Part shown: positions 44,529-54,080 of the stretch, piece by piece | Position numbering within the stretch: position 1 is the first letter of the stretch | How the letters are laid out: each line of letters begins with the position of its first letter | Assembly: GCA_023429135.1 (NCBI GenBank) | Contig: JAEYWD010000094.1 | Coordinates: 124,001 to 188,000, forward strand | Source: Bacteroidota bacterium | GTDB taxonomy: Bacteria > Bacteroidota > Bacteroidia > Bacteroidales > JAAUTT01 | Direction of reading: 5' to 3' | Length of the DNA stretch: 64,000 bases | Translations under genes and position numbers: made by a program | Notes under the pieces: model-generated | Database searches by the model: none | Told to the model about the DNA's origin: nothing | Seen by the model: only the letters and a program-made list of their open reading frames with translations

Positions 44529-44550
44529 AAAGGCTGTATGGCCTTTTCTT
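44529..44550 (+). terminator. Weak terminator after the amidase gene
   Basis: AAAGGC (44529-44534) and GCCTTT (44541-44546) form a 6-bp stem followed by TCTTT. Confidence 0.45.
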
Positions 44551-44603
44551 TGGGACTGGAATCTCTCAGGATTGATTAGGATCCCATGTTGACTGTCCTG
44601 GAT

Positions 44604-44939
44604 AAGTTACCGGAGTTAACATGTAAACTGCCGGTGCTTGTAGGCAAATTACCGGTGTCCACTATTAAATTACCGGAAGCTGTATGTAAGTTGACGGTGC
44701 TCACATGTTAATTACCGGTGCCCACTATTAAGTTGACGGTGCTCGTATGTAAATTGCCGGTTAACATCTTCAAGTTGCCGGAGCATGTTTACAAGTTGCC
44801 GGTGCTCACTTGTAACCTGCCGGAGGCTGTATGTAAGTTACCGGCGTTCACTTGCAAGTTGCCGGTGCCAATTTATAAACTACCGGTGCCCGTCTATATG
44901 TTGCCGGTAGTCATCTGTAAGTTGCCGGTGCACTTTTAA
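44604..44939 (+). repeat. 16-copy 21-bp minisatellite encoding KLP heptads
   Basis: The core CCGG/ACGG recurs exactly every 21 bases, at 44610, 44631, and so on to 44925: sixteen units, no slippage. Read from ATG 44586 the units give seven-residue repeats (KLPELTC, KLPVLVG, KLPVSTI, ... KLPVPVY, MLPVVIC), broken once by TAA at 44707 and ending at 44939. The leucine codon varies among TTG, TTA, CTG and CTA, and the lysine codon between AAA and AAG, all silent, which is what selection on a protein leaves behind. The unit consensus is not related to any known gene here. Confidence 0.8.
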
Positions 44940-45019
44940 GTTTTGTAGGATAAAAAGGAACGCCTGAAATAAGGGCTGAACTGAAATATCCCCATCCAGG
45001 CGTCCCTCAACCAGAAAAA

Positions 45020-45775
45020 TTATTTATACGATCTAACGGGGTATTTCAAGAGCTCTTTGTAGAAAAGGCTATCCTTTTTATTGGCACCAGCCACATAGGC
45101 CATGATTGAGTTGGCAAGATGATATGCTCCCGAAGGTTCAGCATACATCAGGTTATTACGGGCTTTGATGGCCTTTGCCCATTCGGCTGATGCTTTATTT
45201 CTCTCAGCATTTAAAGTATCGAGCGACTGGGCATAAGCGGCCAAAGCATCGGGAGTAAGATCGGCTTCGTTAGGTTTGTAAGCCTTAACGGTACGCAGGA
45301 ATAATACAATGTCGTTGAAGTGAGCCAACAGGTTTATAAAACCCTGCTGCGACACCGAAATTGTTTTGGGCACCTTAGGAGTCTCGCCGTTGACTTCAGC
45401 CTTGGCTTTCAGTTGTTCTTCGTCGGGAGTGTCGCTTACACGGATACTCTTTAGCTTTGCAAGCAGCGCCTTGCCTTGTTTCACTTCAATATCATCTGCA
45501 CCACTGGCACTAAGCAGGTTGATTCCACGCGTAGCTAGTGCAACAAGGTTTTCGTAACCACCTTTACGCTTTGCAGCAGCCTGCATAAAAGCAGTTTTGG
45601 CGGCTGTTACCTGTTCAACAGATGCTTTTACTCTATCTCTCAAGGGAAGTAAGGCAGTAAGCAAAATGGCCTCGTTGGTAGGTTGATAATTAGATTCGTT
45701 GCGGGCAATTACATTGATCTTTTCAATGAAATTACTGGCATTAACCGCATGACCGGTTTCGTTGTTTTTCGCCAT
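45020..45775 (-). CDS. Conserved Bacteroidota hypothetical, helical protein
   Basis: 251 residues, no signal. The N-terminus (KNNETGHAVNASNFIEKINVIARNES, YQPTNEAILLTALLPLRDRVKASVEQVTAAKTAF) matches the pattern of a soluble Ala-rich, all-helical protein family seen in Bacteroidota that I cannot name. It contains GFINLLAHFNDIVLFLRTVKAY and a Lys-rich end. It lies just beyond the 21-bp repeat array on the opposite strand. Function unknown. Confidence 0.65.
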   Translation of the reverse strand: MAKNNETGHAVNASNFIEKINVIARNESNYQPTNEAILLTALLPLRDRVKASVEQVTAAKTAFMQAAAKRKGGYENLVALATRGINLLSASGADDIEVKQGKALLAKLKSIRVSDTPDEEQLKAKAEVNGETPKVPKTISVSQQGFINLLAHFNDIVLFLRTVKAYKPNEADLTPDALAAYAQSLDTLNAERNKASAEWAKAIKARNNLMYAEPSGAYHLANSIMAYVAGANKKDSLFYKELLKYPVRSYK

Positions 45776-46009
45776 AACAAAAAAAATTAAAGTTAATAAT
45801 CGGGTTATTTGTTAAAAAAGTCGGTTTGTCATTTGATACGTTTGGTGTTTTGTAACCGTATGCGCTCGGTTCGGTTGGTTACCTGATTTCGAAAGCCAAA
45901 ATATTAAAAGTGAATGTATTTTCAAAGTTTTTGGAGGAAAAAGTTAGGGGATTGATGAGGTATTGTAATGTTAGTGGGGTTTTGTGAAAAGATTCAATAA
46001 TTGGAATTA

Positions 46010-48988
46010 TCAATAATACTCCTTTATATAATCATAAGCTCTGTTGTAAAGGCTTTCGTCTTTAATCTGGTATTTGGTCCAGAGTATTTTGCGGAGTTCT
46101 CTTTTTACTTCCCGCTCACCAACTGTGGAATTTTGCCATCCATCAAAACGGACTATCTTCACAATTTCATCGATATCGTTCACGATTCGTTCAACAATAA
46201 CGGGGGTAGCATCGGTTTTTAATTCCAAAAATAATTCCGTTAAAGCAGCCTTTGCAGTTTTCTGCTCTTCCTTTGGAATGGATTGCTTTTCGGCCTGAAG
46301 TGTTTCTTTGGCAATCTGGCAAAGATCTTTGATAAATTCTATGGAATTGATTAATCCTCTTTCGGCTTTATCCCTTAACGCTTCGAGCCGTTCACTGAGT
46401 TTTTTGAAGAGTGGTTGATTTCCATGCTTATTGAGACGGCTCACCAGTATTTTCATAATATTCTGTGCCTGCCGGGGATCTTTCTTGTTCATCAGGTCGT
46501 CTATCACCTCTGCATTCAGAATCATTTCGTCCATATCGTGGTTAATACCCGAAACATGGATATGCTCGTGAATAAGCGCTGTGGTTTGTGCACCCAGGGC
46601 ATGCCACAATAAACGGCCATTGTCGTCGGAGGTGGGCCTTACTGACATGTAAACCTGGGATAACCATTTATAATCTTTCTCGAAAGGGTTCAATACCGGA
46701 TCGGGAGATAAGGCTTCCCAGAGTTTGGTAAGGCTGCTGAAATCTTTTGCAAAAGCATCGCGCTTATCGTTAGTGTTAATACAATCCTGAGCTGCCTGCA
46801 AACCTTCAAACCCTGAAATCTCCCTGTCGATGCATGCAAAATGAGCTAAACATTTATCTACCCATATTGGTAGTGTATCTCTCAGCTCCTGCAGGTTGGT
46901 AATAACCTTTTTAACACTTTCTTCATCAAAAGCCAATGCCTGGGCTGTATCATCAAATACACCAAAATAATCCACAATCCTTCCAAAGGTTTTGTTTGGG
47001 AAAAGACGGTTTGTACGGCATATTGCCTGCAGCAGCGTATGATCTTTTAACGATTTGTCCAGATACATGGTCTGTAAAATGGGCGCATCGAATCCGGTTA
47101 AGAGTTTGGCTGTAACAATCAGGAATTTCAGGGGAGATTCCGAATCGTTAAATTTCTCCACAACTTTCTCCTGCTGGTCCTTATCCATGGCCCACTGTTG
47201 TTTGAAATCAAAATCGTCGTTGGCAGAGGAACTGATCACGACCTGACTTGCTTCAGGTCGAATAAGTTTATCCAGTTCTTCTTTATATTGAATGCATGCA
47301 TACCTATCGGGCGTAACAATCATGGCTTTTAAACCTTCCGGTTCTACATGCATTTTAAAATGCTCCACAATATCGGCAACAATGGTTCGCACCCGTTCGG
47401 GCGATTTCAGGAAAACGGACATTTTCGCAGCCTTCTGGCTAAGTTTGTTCCGGTCTTCCTCAGTAAGATCATTGGCCATTTCTTTAAAAGCAATATCCAA
47501 ACCTTCCTTGTCGATATGATAGTCGGGTAAACGAGGTTCGAAATGCAAAGGCAGTGTTGCATTATCGCGGATACTTTCCTGGAAGGTGTAACGGCTCATG
47601 TATCCGCTACTGTCCTGGCTCGCACCAAAAGCCCAGAATGTATTTTTATCGGCTTTATTTATAGGCGTACCTGTAAGTCCAAAGAGAAATGCATTGGGCA
47701 GAGCATTGCGCATTTTACGGCCTAGATCACCTTCCTGAGTCCGGTGGGCTTCATCAACCATAACAATGATATTATCCCTTTTATTCATATCGGCATAAGC
47801 CTCTTTGAACTTATGCACCATGGTAATGATAATTTTCCGTGAATCCTGTTCCAGAAGCTTGTGAAGTTCCCTGATGCTATCGGTAGTGATCATATTGGGA
47901 ACTTCGGCAGTATTGAAAGTAGCGGTTATCTGCGTATCCAGATCCACCCTGTCCACCACAATGAGTACCGTTGGGTTATTTAATTCCTGTTGTTTACGCA
48001 GTTTTTGGGCAGCAAACAGCATCAGCAACGATTTACCCGAACCCTGAAAATGCCAGATCAGTCCTTTTTTTATTTTTCCTTCTTTTACACGCTGAATAAT
48101 AGCATTGGCCCCTTCGTATTGTTGATAACGGCAAACAACTTTGATTTTCTTTTTCTTACTGCTGGTAGCATATACAGTATAGTACTGTAAAATATCCAAC
48201 AGTGTTGAAGGTTTGAGCAAGTGAGTAAGCTGCTTGGCCACATCCTGCAGACCGACAAAATGACTAAGTTCATCTTTTTCATCTTCCAATCGCCAGGGAG
48301 CCCAAAATTCCAATGGAGTTCGCACACCACCGATAAAGATTTCCTTTCCTTCGGTAGCAAACGAAAAAACATTAGGCACAAACAGTTGCGGAACAGCATT
48401 CTCGTAAACCACATGAATATCGTGAGCACCATCCAGCCAGCTTACGGCAGGTCGAACAGGAGTTTTGGCCTCGCCAACTACCAGCGGAATACCATTCACA
48501 AATAAAACAATGTCGGGTATTTTGGTTTCTCTTGCCCTAAGCTTAAACTGATTGGATAAGATGAATCTGTTATTTTTCAATACCTCGAAATCAATCAGCC
48601 GGATGGCAACATGCTCGTTGTTTTTACCAATGGGAAGGGTAACCTCATTACGCAACCAGCGTGCAAATTCTTCGTTGGCCCGAACCAAACCAACATTATT
48701 GACCGTAAGTAAAATGGCACGTAGTTTATAAATCACCTCCTCGGCCCTGTCGGGAGAAGCGGCAATAACCGGATTTAGCCGACACAAAGCTTCTTTCAGA
48801 TCCTTTTCAATAAATACCTCTGTAATATCGCGCTGCAGCAAATCAGCAGGAATATACTTCCACTTTACTTCATCTCCGTAGGTCACAGCATCTTCTTTGA
48901 CCATGTTACCATGTACATCATTTAAGTTTGCACCGGTGAGCTGGTGAATGATAAAGTGTTCTACAGAGTTAAGTTCGTTGAAAGACAT
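46010..48988 (-). CDS. hsdR: Type I restriction endonuclease subunit R
   Basis: 992 residues, normal for HsdR. The N-terminal nuclease has D159 and E173-x-K175 (IPDIVLFVNGIPLVVGEAK), a PD-(D/E)xK site. The helicase motor has Walker A HFQGSGKS (313-320), DEAHRT (412-417) and GLTGTPI. It translocates and cuts unmodified DNA together with HsdS and HsdM. It starts 4 bases after the nuclease-like gene at 48993, as the last gene of a six-gene operon. Confidence 0.95.
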   Translation of the reverse strand: MSFNELNSVEHFIIHQLTGANLNDVHGNMVKEDAVTYGDEVKWKYIPADLLQRDITEVFIEKDLKEALCRLNPVIAASPDRAEEVIYKLRAILLTVNNVGLVRANEEFARWLRNEVTLPIGKNNEHVAIRLIDFEVLKNNRFILSNQFKLRARETKIPDIVLFVNGIPLVVGEAKTPVRPAVSWLDGAHDIHVVYENAVPQLFVPNVFSFATEGKEIFIGGVRTPLEFWAPWRLEDEKDELSHFVGLQDVAKQLTHLLKPSTLLDILQYYTVYATSSKKKKIKVVCRYQQYEGANAIIQRVKEGKIKKGLIWHFQGSGKSLLMLFAAQKLRKQQELNNPTVLIVVDRVDLDTQITATFNTAEVPNMITTDSIRELHKLLEQDSRKIIITMVHKFKEAYADMNKRDNIIVMVDEAHRTQEGDLGRKMRNALPNAFLFGLTGTPINKADKNTFWAFGASQDSSGYMSRYTFQESIRDNATLPLHFEPRLPDYHIDKEGLDIAFKEMANDLTEEDRNKLSQKAAKMSVFLKSPERVRTIVADIVEHFKMHVEPEGLKAMIVTPDRYACIQYKEELDKLIRPEASQVVISSSANDDFDFKQQWAMDKDQQEKVVEKFNDSESPLKFLIVTAKLLTGFDAPILQTMYLDKSLKDHTLLQAICRTNRLFPNKTFGRIVDYFGVFDDTAQALAFDEESVKKVITNLQELRDTLPIWVDKCLAHFACIDREISGFEGLQAAQDCINTNDKRDAFAKDFSSLTKLWEALSPDPVLNPFEKDYKWLSQVYMSVRPTSDDNGRLLWHALGAQTTALIHEHIHVSGINHDMDEMILNAEVIDDLMNKKDPRQAQNIMKILVSRLNKHGNQPLFKKLSERLEALRDKAERGLINSIEFIKDLCQIAKETLQAEKQSIPKEEQKTAKAALTELFLELKTDATPVIVERIVNDIDEIVKIVRFDGWQNSTVGEREVKRELRKILWTKYQIKDESLYNRAYDYIKEYY

Positions 48989-48992
48989 TATT

Positions 48993-49601
48993 CTATATGG
49001 TTATGGAAGTTTTATAATGAAAATCTAACCCTGTTTTGTCTTTTAGAATTCGTTTTTGAACCATCTCATTTTGATGTAATCCTGTATGAAGTTTATTTGA
49101 AACAATCGGATCTAATAAGATATAATCAGTATTTGGATGAGACTGTTTGAAACTTAAAATGGTTTCTTCAAATTTTTCACGAGCATCTTTCAACCAATTT
49201 CCTCTTTTCCTCTTTTTTAATTCAATAAACAAGATTTTTTTATCAAATAATAAAAAACATTCACATCTTTTAATTGGTCCATTATCCAATCTGTCTGTTT
49301 CTTCAACTAGGAAATTTTGGGGATCCCGATTTTCGTCGTCAAGTAAATAATTTCCAATTCTAAAAATCTCTATACAAAAATCGATAGCTTTAAAAGTTAT
49401 TTCTTTACGATTAGGGTTTTCAATGATAATATCCCATAACTCTTCGTTTGATAAATCTACGAATGCAGGTTTTCTATTATTTGCATTAGAATCACTTATG
49501 CCAAATTCTTCATCACTTAATAAATTCTTACAAATAATTCCAGGCTTCTTGCAATTACCATCAATTTTACTGCAAGGAGCAACAAAAAAATCTATTGGCA
49601 T
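48993..49601 (-). CDS. Possible PD-(D/E)xK-type nuclease-like protein
   Basis: 202 residues. The middle has FLLFDKKILFIELKKRKRG, with D120, E127 and K129 in the order expected of a PD-(D/E)xK nuclease core, though the spacing is short and this is only a suggestion. Cys-rich N-terminus (APCSKIDGNCKKPGIIC) may bind a metal. Its start overlaps the AAA ATPase gene by 10 bases and hsdR begins 4 bases after its stop, so it is in a tight operon. It pairs naturally with the upstream ATPase as an effector. Confidence 0.6.
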   Translation of the reverse strand: MPIDFFVAPCSKIDGNCKKPGIICKNLLSDEEFGISDSNANNRKPAFVDLSNEELWDIIIENPNRKEITFKAIDFCIEIFRIGNYLLDDENRDPQNFLVEETDRLDNGPIKRCECFLLFDKKILFIELKKRKRGNWLKDAREKFEETILSFKQSHPNTDYILLDPIVSNKLHTGLHQNEMVQKRILKDKTGLDFHYKTSITI

Positions 49602-50827
49602 AATTCTTCAATATCTAGTAGCTGGGAAAATAAATCGTTGGTGTAACCCAAATTTTCGTTCAACTTGTTTTCATCTGATGGTAATCCATTATAATTTCCT
49701 AAAATATTAATTTGACCAGTATCTTCCAATTCATAAATAACAACATCATTGGGATTAATTGTAGAATTTAAAGGGACAATGTTATTCAATTTATTTTTTA
49801 AGGAGTCATCCTTAATTTTATCTTTAAGTTTATTTGTTTCAATTGCCAATGTAATATAATTTATTATGTAAGGACTATGAGTGGTCATTATTAACTTATT
49901 CCCTTCACTCATGTTATTAAAGTTTATTAAACTATTCAGCATTTGCCTTTGAGATGTAGGAAATAAATTTTGCTCTGGTTCTTCAACAATATTTATGAAT
50001 GCTGTCTTATTAAATTTGGAAGCGATTACTGAAAGAGCTATTCTTTTTTGTTCGAGAGTCAACTCGTTATTATGATAAATATCTGAATAAGCCTTTTGGA
50101 ATTTCTCAGATTCAAAAAGGTTCATGGGTTCATCTTTTGAGAACTCATCCCTGTAATCGACTGATTTGGATAAATACTTTGAAACCAAATAAAGGGGTAC
50201 AAATGATTGAATACCACTTGATGCTTCAGATAATTTTATCCGGTAACCATCTCCTTTGACATAAATTAAGTCTTGTGATTTATCGTATTCTAAACGGATG
50301 TTGTTTATTGGTAATTCTAAGTCTTCTTTAATTTCTCTTTTTGCCTTTTGCAATTCAGAGAGGAACTCAAACAATGGTTCAGAAAACAACCTTTGAGTTT
50401 TTAAATCGTCAATAGTACTTGTAAAATTTCTATCTGCTGGAATGTACATAATCTGAGGAAGATTATATTTTTCATTCACAATTTTATCGATTTTTAATCT
50501 TCGTTGGTAATACCTGATAGCATATGAGTCACCAGTGTATTCTATTATAGTGTCTCGATTGTTTAAGAAATCAAAATAGCCATCAATCTTATGATAATTA
50601 CAGTACTTTAAAAAAACATCTTTTCTCTCAAAATACTCTTGTTCAAAATCACCTCTGGTTAAGGCCTTTTCAATCCACGTGAAAGTGGATATCAATTTTG
50701 CCACCGTACTCTTTCCGCTTCCTTGATTACCAATAAACACAGTAACCTTTTTAATATCCAGCCAGCCATCATTTTCCTGATAACCTTCTTTGATGGGACC
50801 GAAGTTTTTTATTTTGATTTTACTCAT
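49592..50827 (-). CDS. AAA/OLD-like ATPase in the restriction operon
   Basis: 411 residues from ATG 50827 (an 8-residue extension is possible). It has Walker A GNQGSGKST (33-41), an ABC-type signature SEASSG (about 200-205), Walker B FINIVEEPE (about 277-285) and a switch His in TTHSPYI (about 317). This is the SMC/ABC-like AAA ATPase group common in phage-defence modules. It lies between the macrodomain gene and the nuclease-like gene on the same strand. Its likely role is to sense or remodel DNA and control the neighbouring effector; this is inferred. Confidence 0.85.
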   Translation of the reverse strand: MSKIKIKNFGPIKEGYQENDGWLDIKKVTVFIGNQGSGKSTVAKLISTFTWIEKALTRGDFEQEYFERKDVFLKYCNYHKIDGYFDFLNNRDTIIEYTGDSYAIRYYQRRLKIDKIVNEKYNLPQIMYIPADRNFTSTIDDLKTQRLFSEPLFEFLSELQKAKREIKEDLELPINNIRLEYDKSQDLIYVKGDGYRIKLSEASSGIQSFVPLYLVSKYLSKSVDYRDEFSKDEPMNLFESEKFQKAYSDIYHNNELTLEQKRIALSVIASKFNKTAFINIVEEPEQNLFPTSQRQMLNSLINFNNMSEGNKLIMTTHSPYIINYITLAIETNKLKDKIKDDSLKNKLNNIVPLNSTINPNDVVIYELEDTGQINILGNYNGLPSDENKLNENLGYTNDLFSQLLDIEELCQ

Positions 50828-50857
50828 TGTATTCAAATGAATTGCTAACAAATTTAA

Positions 50858-51298
50858 TTAAATCGGTTCATATACAAAAACTTCAATTGCCAATAAACCC
50901 AATTCTTTATCGATAAGCTGTTTTACCATTTCCCATTTTAACCCTCCAAGTCCACAACCCAAGGCAGGTAGGGCAATACTATTTAAATTGTGTCGTATAA
51001 TTGCGTCTTTTAAAGCTTTCAGACCCATTTCCACATATTCATATTTCGAGGCATCCTTCCAATGCTGTTTTGTAGGGAAATTAACTATTGTTTTACCATT
51101 GGTTTCCTTTACTGCTAAAACAGTTCCGATTATTAATTCACCATTATCGCATGCAGTTTTATATTCTTTGAAATTATAAGGGTAACGTTTTTTAAATTCC
51201 AGCGCAATTCCCTTGCCCATCACTCCGATGGTATTTACGGCATTAACAATGGCTTCGGCTTTACTTTCGAAAATATTTCCACTTACAAAGTTTATCAT
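50858..51298 (-). CDS. Macrodomain protein (ADP-ribose processing type)
   Basis: 146 residues consisting of one macrodomain: NFVSGNIFESKAEAIVNAVNTIGVMGKGIALEFKKRYP, NFPTKQHW, SIALPALGCGLGGLKWEMV. Such domains bind or remove ADP-ribose from macromolecules and occur as DarG antitoxins or NAD-linked defence parts. No DarT-like toxin is beside it. It begins 38 bases after hsdS and is followed by the AAA ATPase. A role in NAD or ADP-ribose signalling in this operon is inferred. Confidence 0.9.
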   Translation of the reverse strand: MINFVSGNIFESKAEAIVNAVNTIGVMGKGIALEFKKRYPYNFKEYKTACDNGELIIGTVLAVKETNGKTIVNFPTKQHWKDASKYEYVEMGLKALKDAIIRHNLNSIALPALGCGLGGLKWEMVKQLIDKELGLLAIEVFVYEPI

Positions 51299-51336
51299 TT
51301 TTGCAAATTAATGAGATAAATGGCTGACTATAGATA

Positions 51337-52515
51337 CTACCCCAATATCTCATTCAACAGCTTCTGCTTTAAAAGCTTTAAGGTGGCTTTTTGCTGTTTG
51401 AGCTGGGATATGGTGGTTTCGAACTGCTGCAAGACTTCCAATATTTTCTCCTGGGTTTTAATATCCGGTAAGCAAACTTCCAATTCTGCCAGGTCTTTCC
51501 ATTTGGTGCGGGGAGATAAGGAACCAGCCGAAGTACTAACTGCATGTTGGATAAAAGCATCCGAAGAAAGATAAAAAGGCAATAAAGCCTGTAGAATTTT
51601 TTTACTCTTTGCCCTTATTGCAAGAATATCCCCGGAACAAATACCATCAAAATCGGCAACGGCAACCTTTCTGAGATATGCCCTGCGTTTTCCAAACAAA
51701 ACATCGCCTTTTGCAAACCGTTTTGTAAATGTTGTGCCATTTGCTACTAAACCAAAACCCTGAAGCTGGAAATTTTCAGATTCTATATCTTCCAAACCAA
51801 CAAACTTTTCAACTTCTTTTTCGTGTTCCGGATATTTTTTATCACATTCAGCAATTTCTCCAATGGTTGATGGAACGCAATTACTTTCATTTAAAAGCGA
51901 TCCAAACTTTGGTTGTTTACTTACTAGTCCATTGATTAGTTCTTTTAACAGCGCCTTCAAATTCTTCTCCTGCCCTTCCACATGCTCCATGGCTGTTTCA
52001 ATGGACTGGAAAAGTGAGGCGATTTGCTTTTGCTCTTCGAGGGGAGGAAGAGGGATTTCGAGTTGTGATAAGAGGCTTTGGCTTACATTGGTAATATTTG
52101 TTCCCTGCACTAATTTCTTTAGTGCTTTTTTAAATAAATCACTTTTTGTGTAAAAAGTAAAAAACAAAGGATCTACTATTAGATTAATTAACCTTCCTCG
52201 AATGCAAAATGCGGAGAACGTTATTGGGAATGGTGGTTCTTTAATAAGAAGTGTTCTACCAACCAAATCCTTATTCCCGTTTGAACGAACGAATAGAATG
52301 TCCTTATCTTGAATTAAGTAATCACTGTTTGGCAATTTGTCAGAATAAAGAATCTCTAAATTGTCGTAATTCGGATAGAAATAATTCTGAAAATCAGAAA
52401 CGCCAAGCACTTTCCACCCGTTCTGAAGATTACCCTTATTGAAATTGAAACCATTTTTAAAACTCATATAATCATTGAGTTTTCCATATTTCCATATTTC
52501 TTTTCTCAACTTCAT
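51337..52515 (-). CDS. hsdS: Type I restriction specificity subunit S
   Basis: 392 residues with two target-recognition halves separated by the conserved helix PLPPLEEQKQIASLFQSIE (about 150-170) and ended by a second one (DIKTQEKILEVLQQFETTISQLKQQK). It binds DNA and sets the sequence recognised. The first four bases overlap the end of hsdM (ATGA), showing coupling. Confidence 0.92.
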   Translation of the reverse strand: MKLRKEIWKYGKLNDYMSFKNGFNFNKGNLQNGWKVLGVSDFQNYFYPNYDNLEILYSDKLPNSDYLIQDKDILFVRSNGNKDLVGRTLLIKEPPFPITFSAFCIRGRLINLIVDPLFFTFYTKSDLFKKALKKLVQGTNITNVSQSLLSQLEIPLPPLEEQKQIASLFQSIETAMEHVEGQEKNLKALLKELINGLVSKQPKFGSLLNESNCVPSTIGEIAECDKKYPEHEKEVEKFVGLEDIESENFQLQGFGLVANGTTFTKRFAKGDVLFGKRRAYLRKVAVADFDGICSGDILAIRAKSKKILQALLPFYLSSDAFIQHAVSTSAGSLSPRTKWKDLAELEVCLPDIKTQEKILEVLQQFETTISQLKQQKATLKLLKQKLLNEILG

Positions 52516-53987
52516 ACTTCAATCCCTATATTTTTAAGTTGAGTAAAAAGAACTTGCAAAGAAGCATGAATCTGTTGCTGCCCGGTTTTTATATCAGAAA
52601 TCAATGTTTCAGTGTTGTGTTCGTTCTCAACGGCAGTTTGCTTAACATATAATTGAAGGCTTAGATTTCCATTATTTGTAAGCACTTCAATATTGCTTAT
52701 TACTTTCGCAAAGCCATCTGTATCGGTAAACTTCCAATAAGCTTCACCAATTTTTTTTATATGCTTTGGCTCCAGCAAGGCATTGGTACGTTCTATTTTG
52801 AGTTCTTCCTTAGCATCAATAAAAATAATTTTCCCTTTTCGTTCCTTGGGCTTTTTCATGCGGCATACCAACAAACAACTTTCCATGCTGCTGTTGTAAA
52901 AAAGATTTTTGCCCAAGCCAATTACGGCATCAACATAGTCTTCCTCAATCATGCGTTTGCGTATTTCGCTTTCAGCATCGCGAAATAAAACGCCATGGGG
53001 CCAGAGCACTACGCTGCGTCCGGTTTCAGGATTCAGGCTTTTCATAATATGTTGCTGGAAAGCATAGTCGGCACACCCTTGTGGTGGGGTTCCCCAAATG
53101 TTGCGGCCAAAGGGATCGTTCATCCACTTTTTCTGGCTCCACTTTTTTACGCTGTAAGGCGGATTAGCCATAATTACATCGAACTTTTTTAGTTCGTCGT
53201 TTTCCAGTATCTGGGGGCTGTCGAGGGTATCGCCCTGCACAATCAAAAATTCATCCACATTGTGCATAAACATATTAATACGGGCAATGGCAGAGGTAAT
53301 GAGGTTGAGTTCCTGTCCGTAGAGTTTTAGCGTTCGGTATTCTTTGCCCTGCTCTTTCAGGTGTAATGCGGAGCTCAGCAATATGCCGCCACTTCCGCAG
53401 GTGGGGTCGTATATGCTCTCGCTGCTGTGCGGGTCGGTTATCTGGGTCATCAGCTTTACAACTGTGCGGTTGGTGTAAAACTCGGCGGCGGTATGTCCGC
53501 TGTCGTCGGCAAATTTTTTAATGAGGTATTCGTAGCCTTCGCCCATAATGTCGTGCGGTACGTTGGCAACGCTCAGGTCTATCTGCGAGAAATGTTCAAT
53601 CAGGTCGAGCATTTTTTCATCGCTCATGCGGCGTTTGTTTGTCCACTGTGCATCGCCAAACACATCGTGTAACATTTCGAAGTTTGCCTTTTCAATTTTG
53701 TTTAAGGCATTTTGTAATGCAGCACCTACATCCACGGTTTTCTTGCGCACATCTTCCCAGTGGCAACCAGCAGGTATCTGAAAGCGGTGGTTTTCGGCAA
53801 ATTCAGCATAGCTAATATCGTTGTCGCTTTCTTCCAATGCCTGGCGGTATTCTTCGTCCCACAAATCGCTGATGCGTTTGAAAAAAAGAAGCGGGAAAAT
53901 ATATTGTTTAAAGTCCGCGGCATCAATCATTCCGCGTAAAATGTTGGCAGCACCCCAAAGGTAATCTTCGAGTTGTTTCTGAGTCAT
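52512..53987 (-). CDS. hsdM: Type I restriction DNA methyltransferase subunit M
   Basis: 491 residues. The helical N-terminus (FKQYIFPLLFFKRISDLWDEEY) leads to the methyltransferase domain with DPTCGSGG (194-201) and NPPY (275-278), the N6-adenine motif IV. It methylates host DNA and forms M2S and M2SR2 complexes. First gene of the operon hsdM-hsdS-macro-AAA-nuclease-hsdR. Confidence 0.95.
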   Translation of the reverse strand: MTQKQLEDYLWGAANILRGMIDAADFKQYIFPLLFFKRISDLWDEEYRQALEESDNDISYAEFAENHRFQIPAGCHWEDVRKKTVDVGAALQNALNKIEKANFEMLHDVFGDAQWTNKRRMSDEKMLDLIEHFSQIDLSVANVPHDIMGEGYEYLIKKFADDSGHTAAEFYTNRTVVKLMTQITDPHSSESIYDPTCGSGGILLSSALHLKEQGKEYRTLKLYGQELNLITSAIARINMFMHNVDEFLIVQGDTLDSPQILENDELKKFDVIMANPPYSVKKWSQKKWMNDPFGRNIWGTPPQGCADYAFQQHIMKSLNPETGRSVVLWPHGVLFRDAESEIRKRMIEEDYVDAVIGLGKNLFYNSSMESCLLVCRMKKPKERKGKIIFIDAKEELKIERTNALLEPKHIKKIGEAYWKFTDTDGFAKVISNIEVLTNNGNLSLQLYVKQTAVENEHNTETLISDIKTGQQQIHASLQVLFTQLKNIGIEV

Positions 53988-54008
53988 GGTTCGTTAAAAT
54001 TAAGCTTT

Positions 54009-54016
54009 CAAAGATA
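54009..54016 (-). promoter_or_regulatory. -7 element for the hsdM operon
   Basis: TATCTTTG on the minus strand (54016 to 54009) fits TAnnTTTG, 21 bases before the hsdM start at 53987. The -33 part is not evident. Confidence 0.4.
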
Positions 54017-54080
54017 ATTTATAAAAGCAAACATGAATCAGGGCACTTCTGATTTTAATGGGTTAAGTAAATTGGCAATC

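Noticed and set aside
48993..50827. PARIS (AriA/AriB) system
   Set aside because: The ATPase is of a similar general type, but the partner shows a possible E-x-K nuclease core and no Toprim motif.
50858..51298. DarTG toxin-antitoxin pair
   Set aside because: Only a macrodomain is present; no DarT-type ADP-ribosyltransferase was seen beside it.
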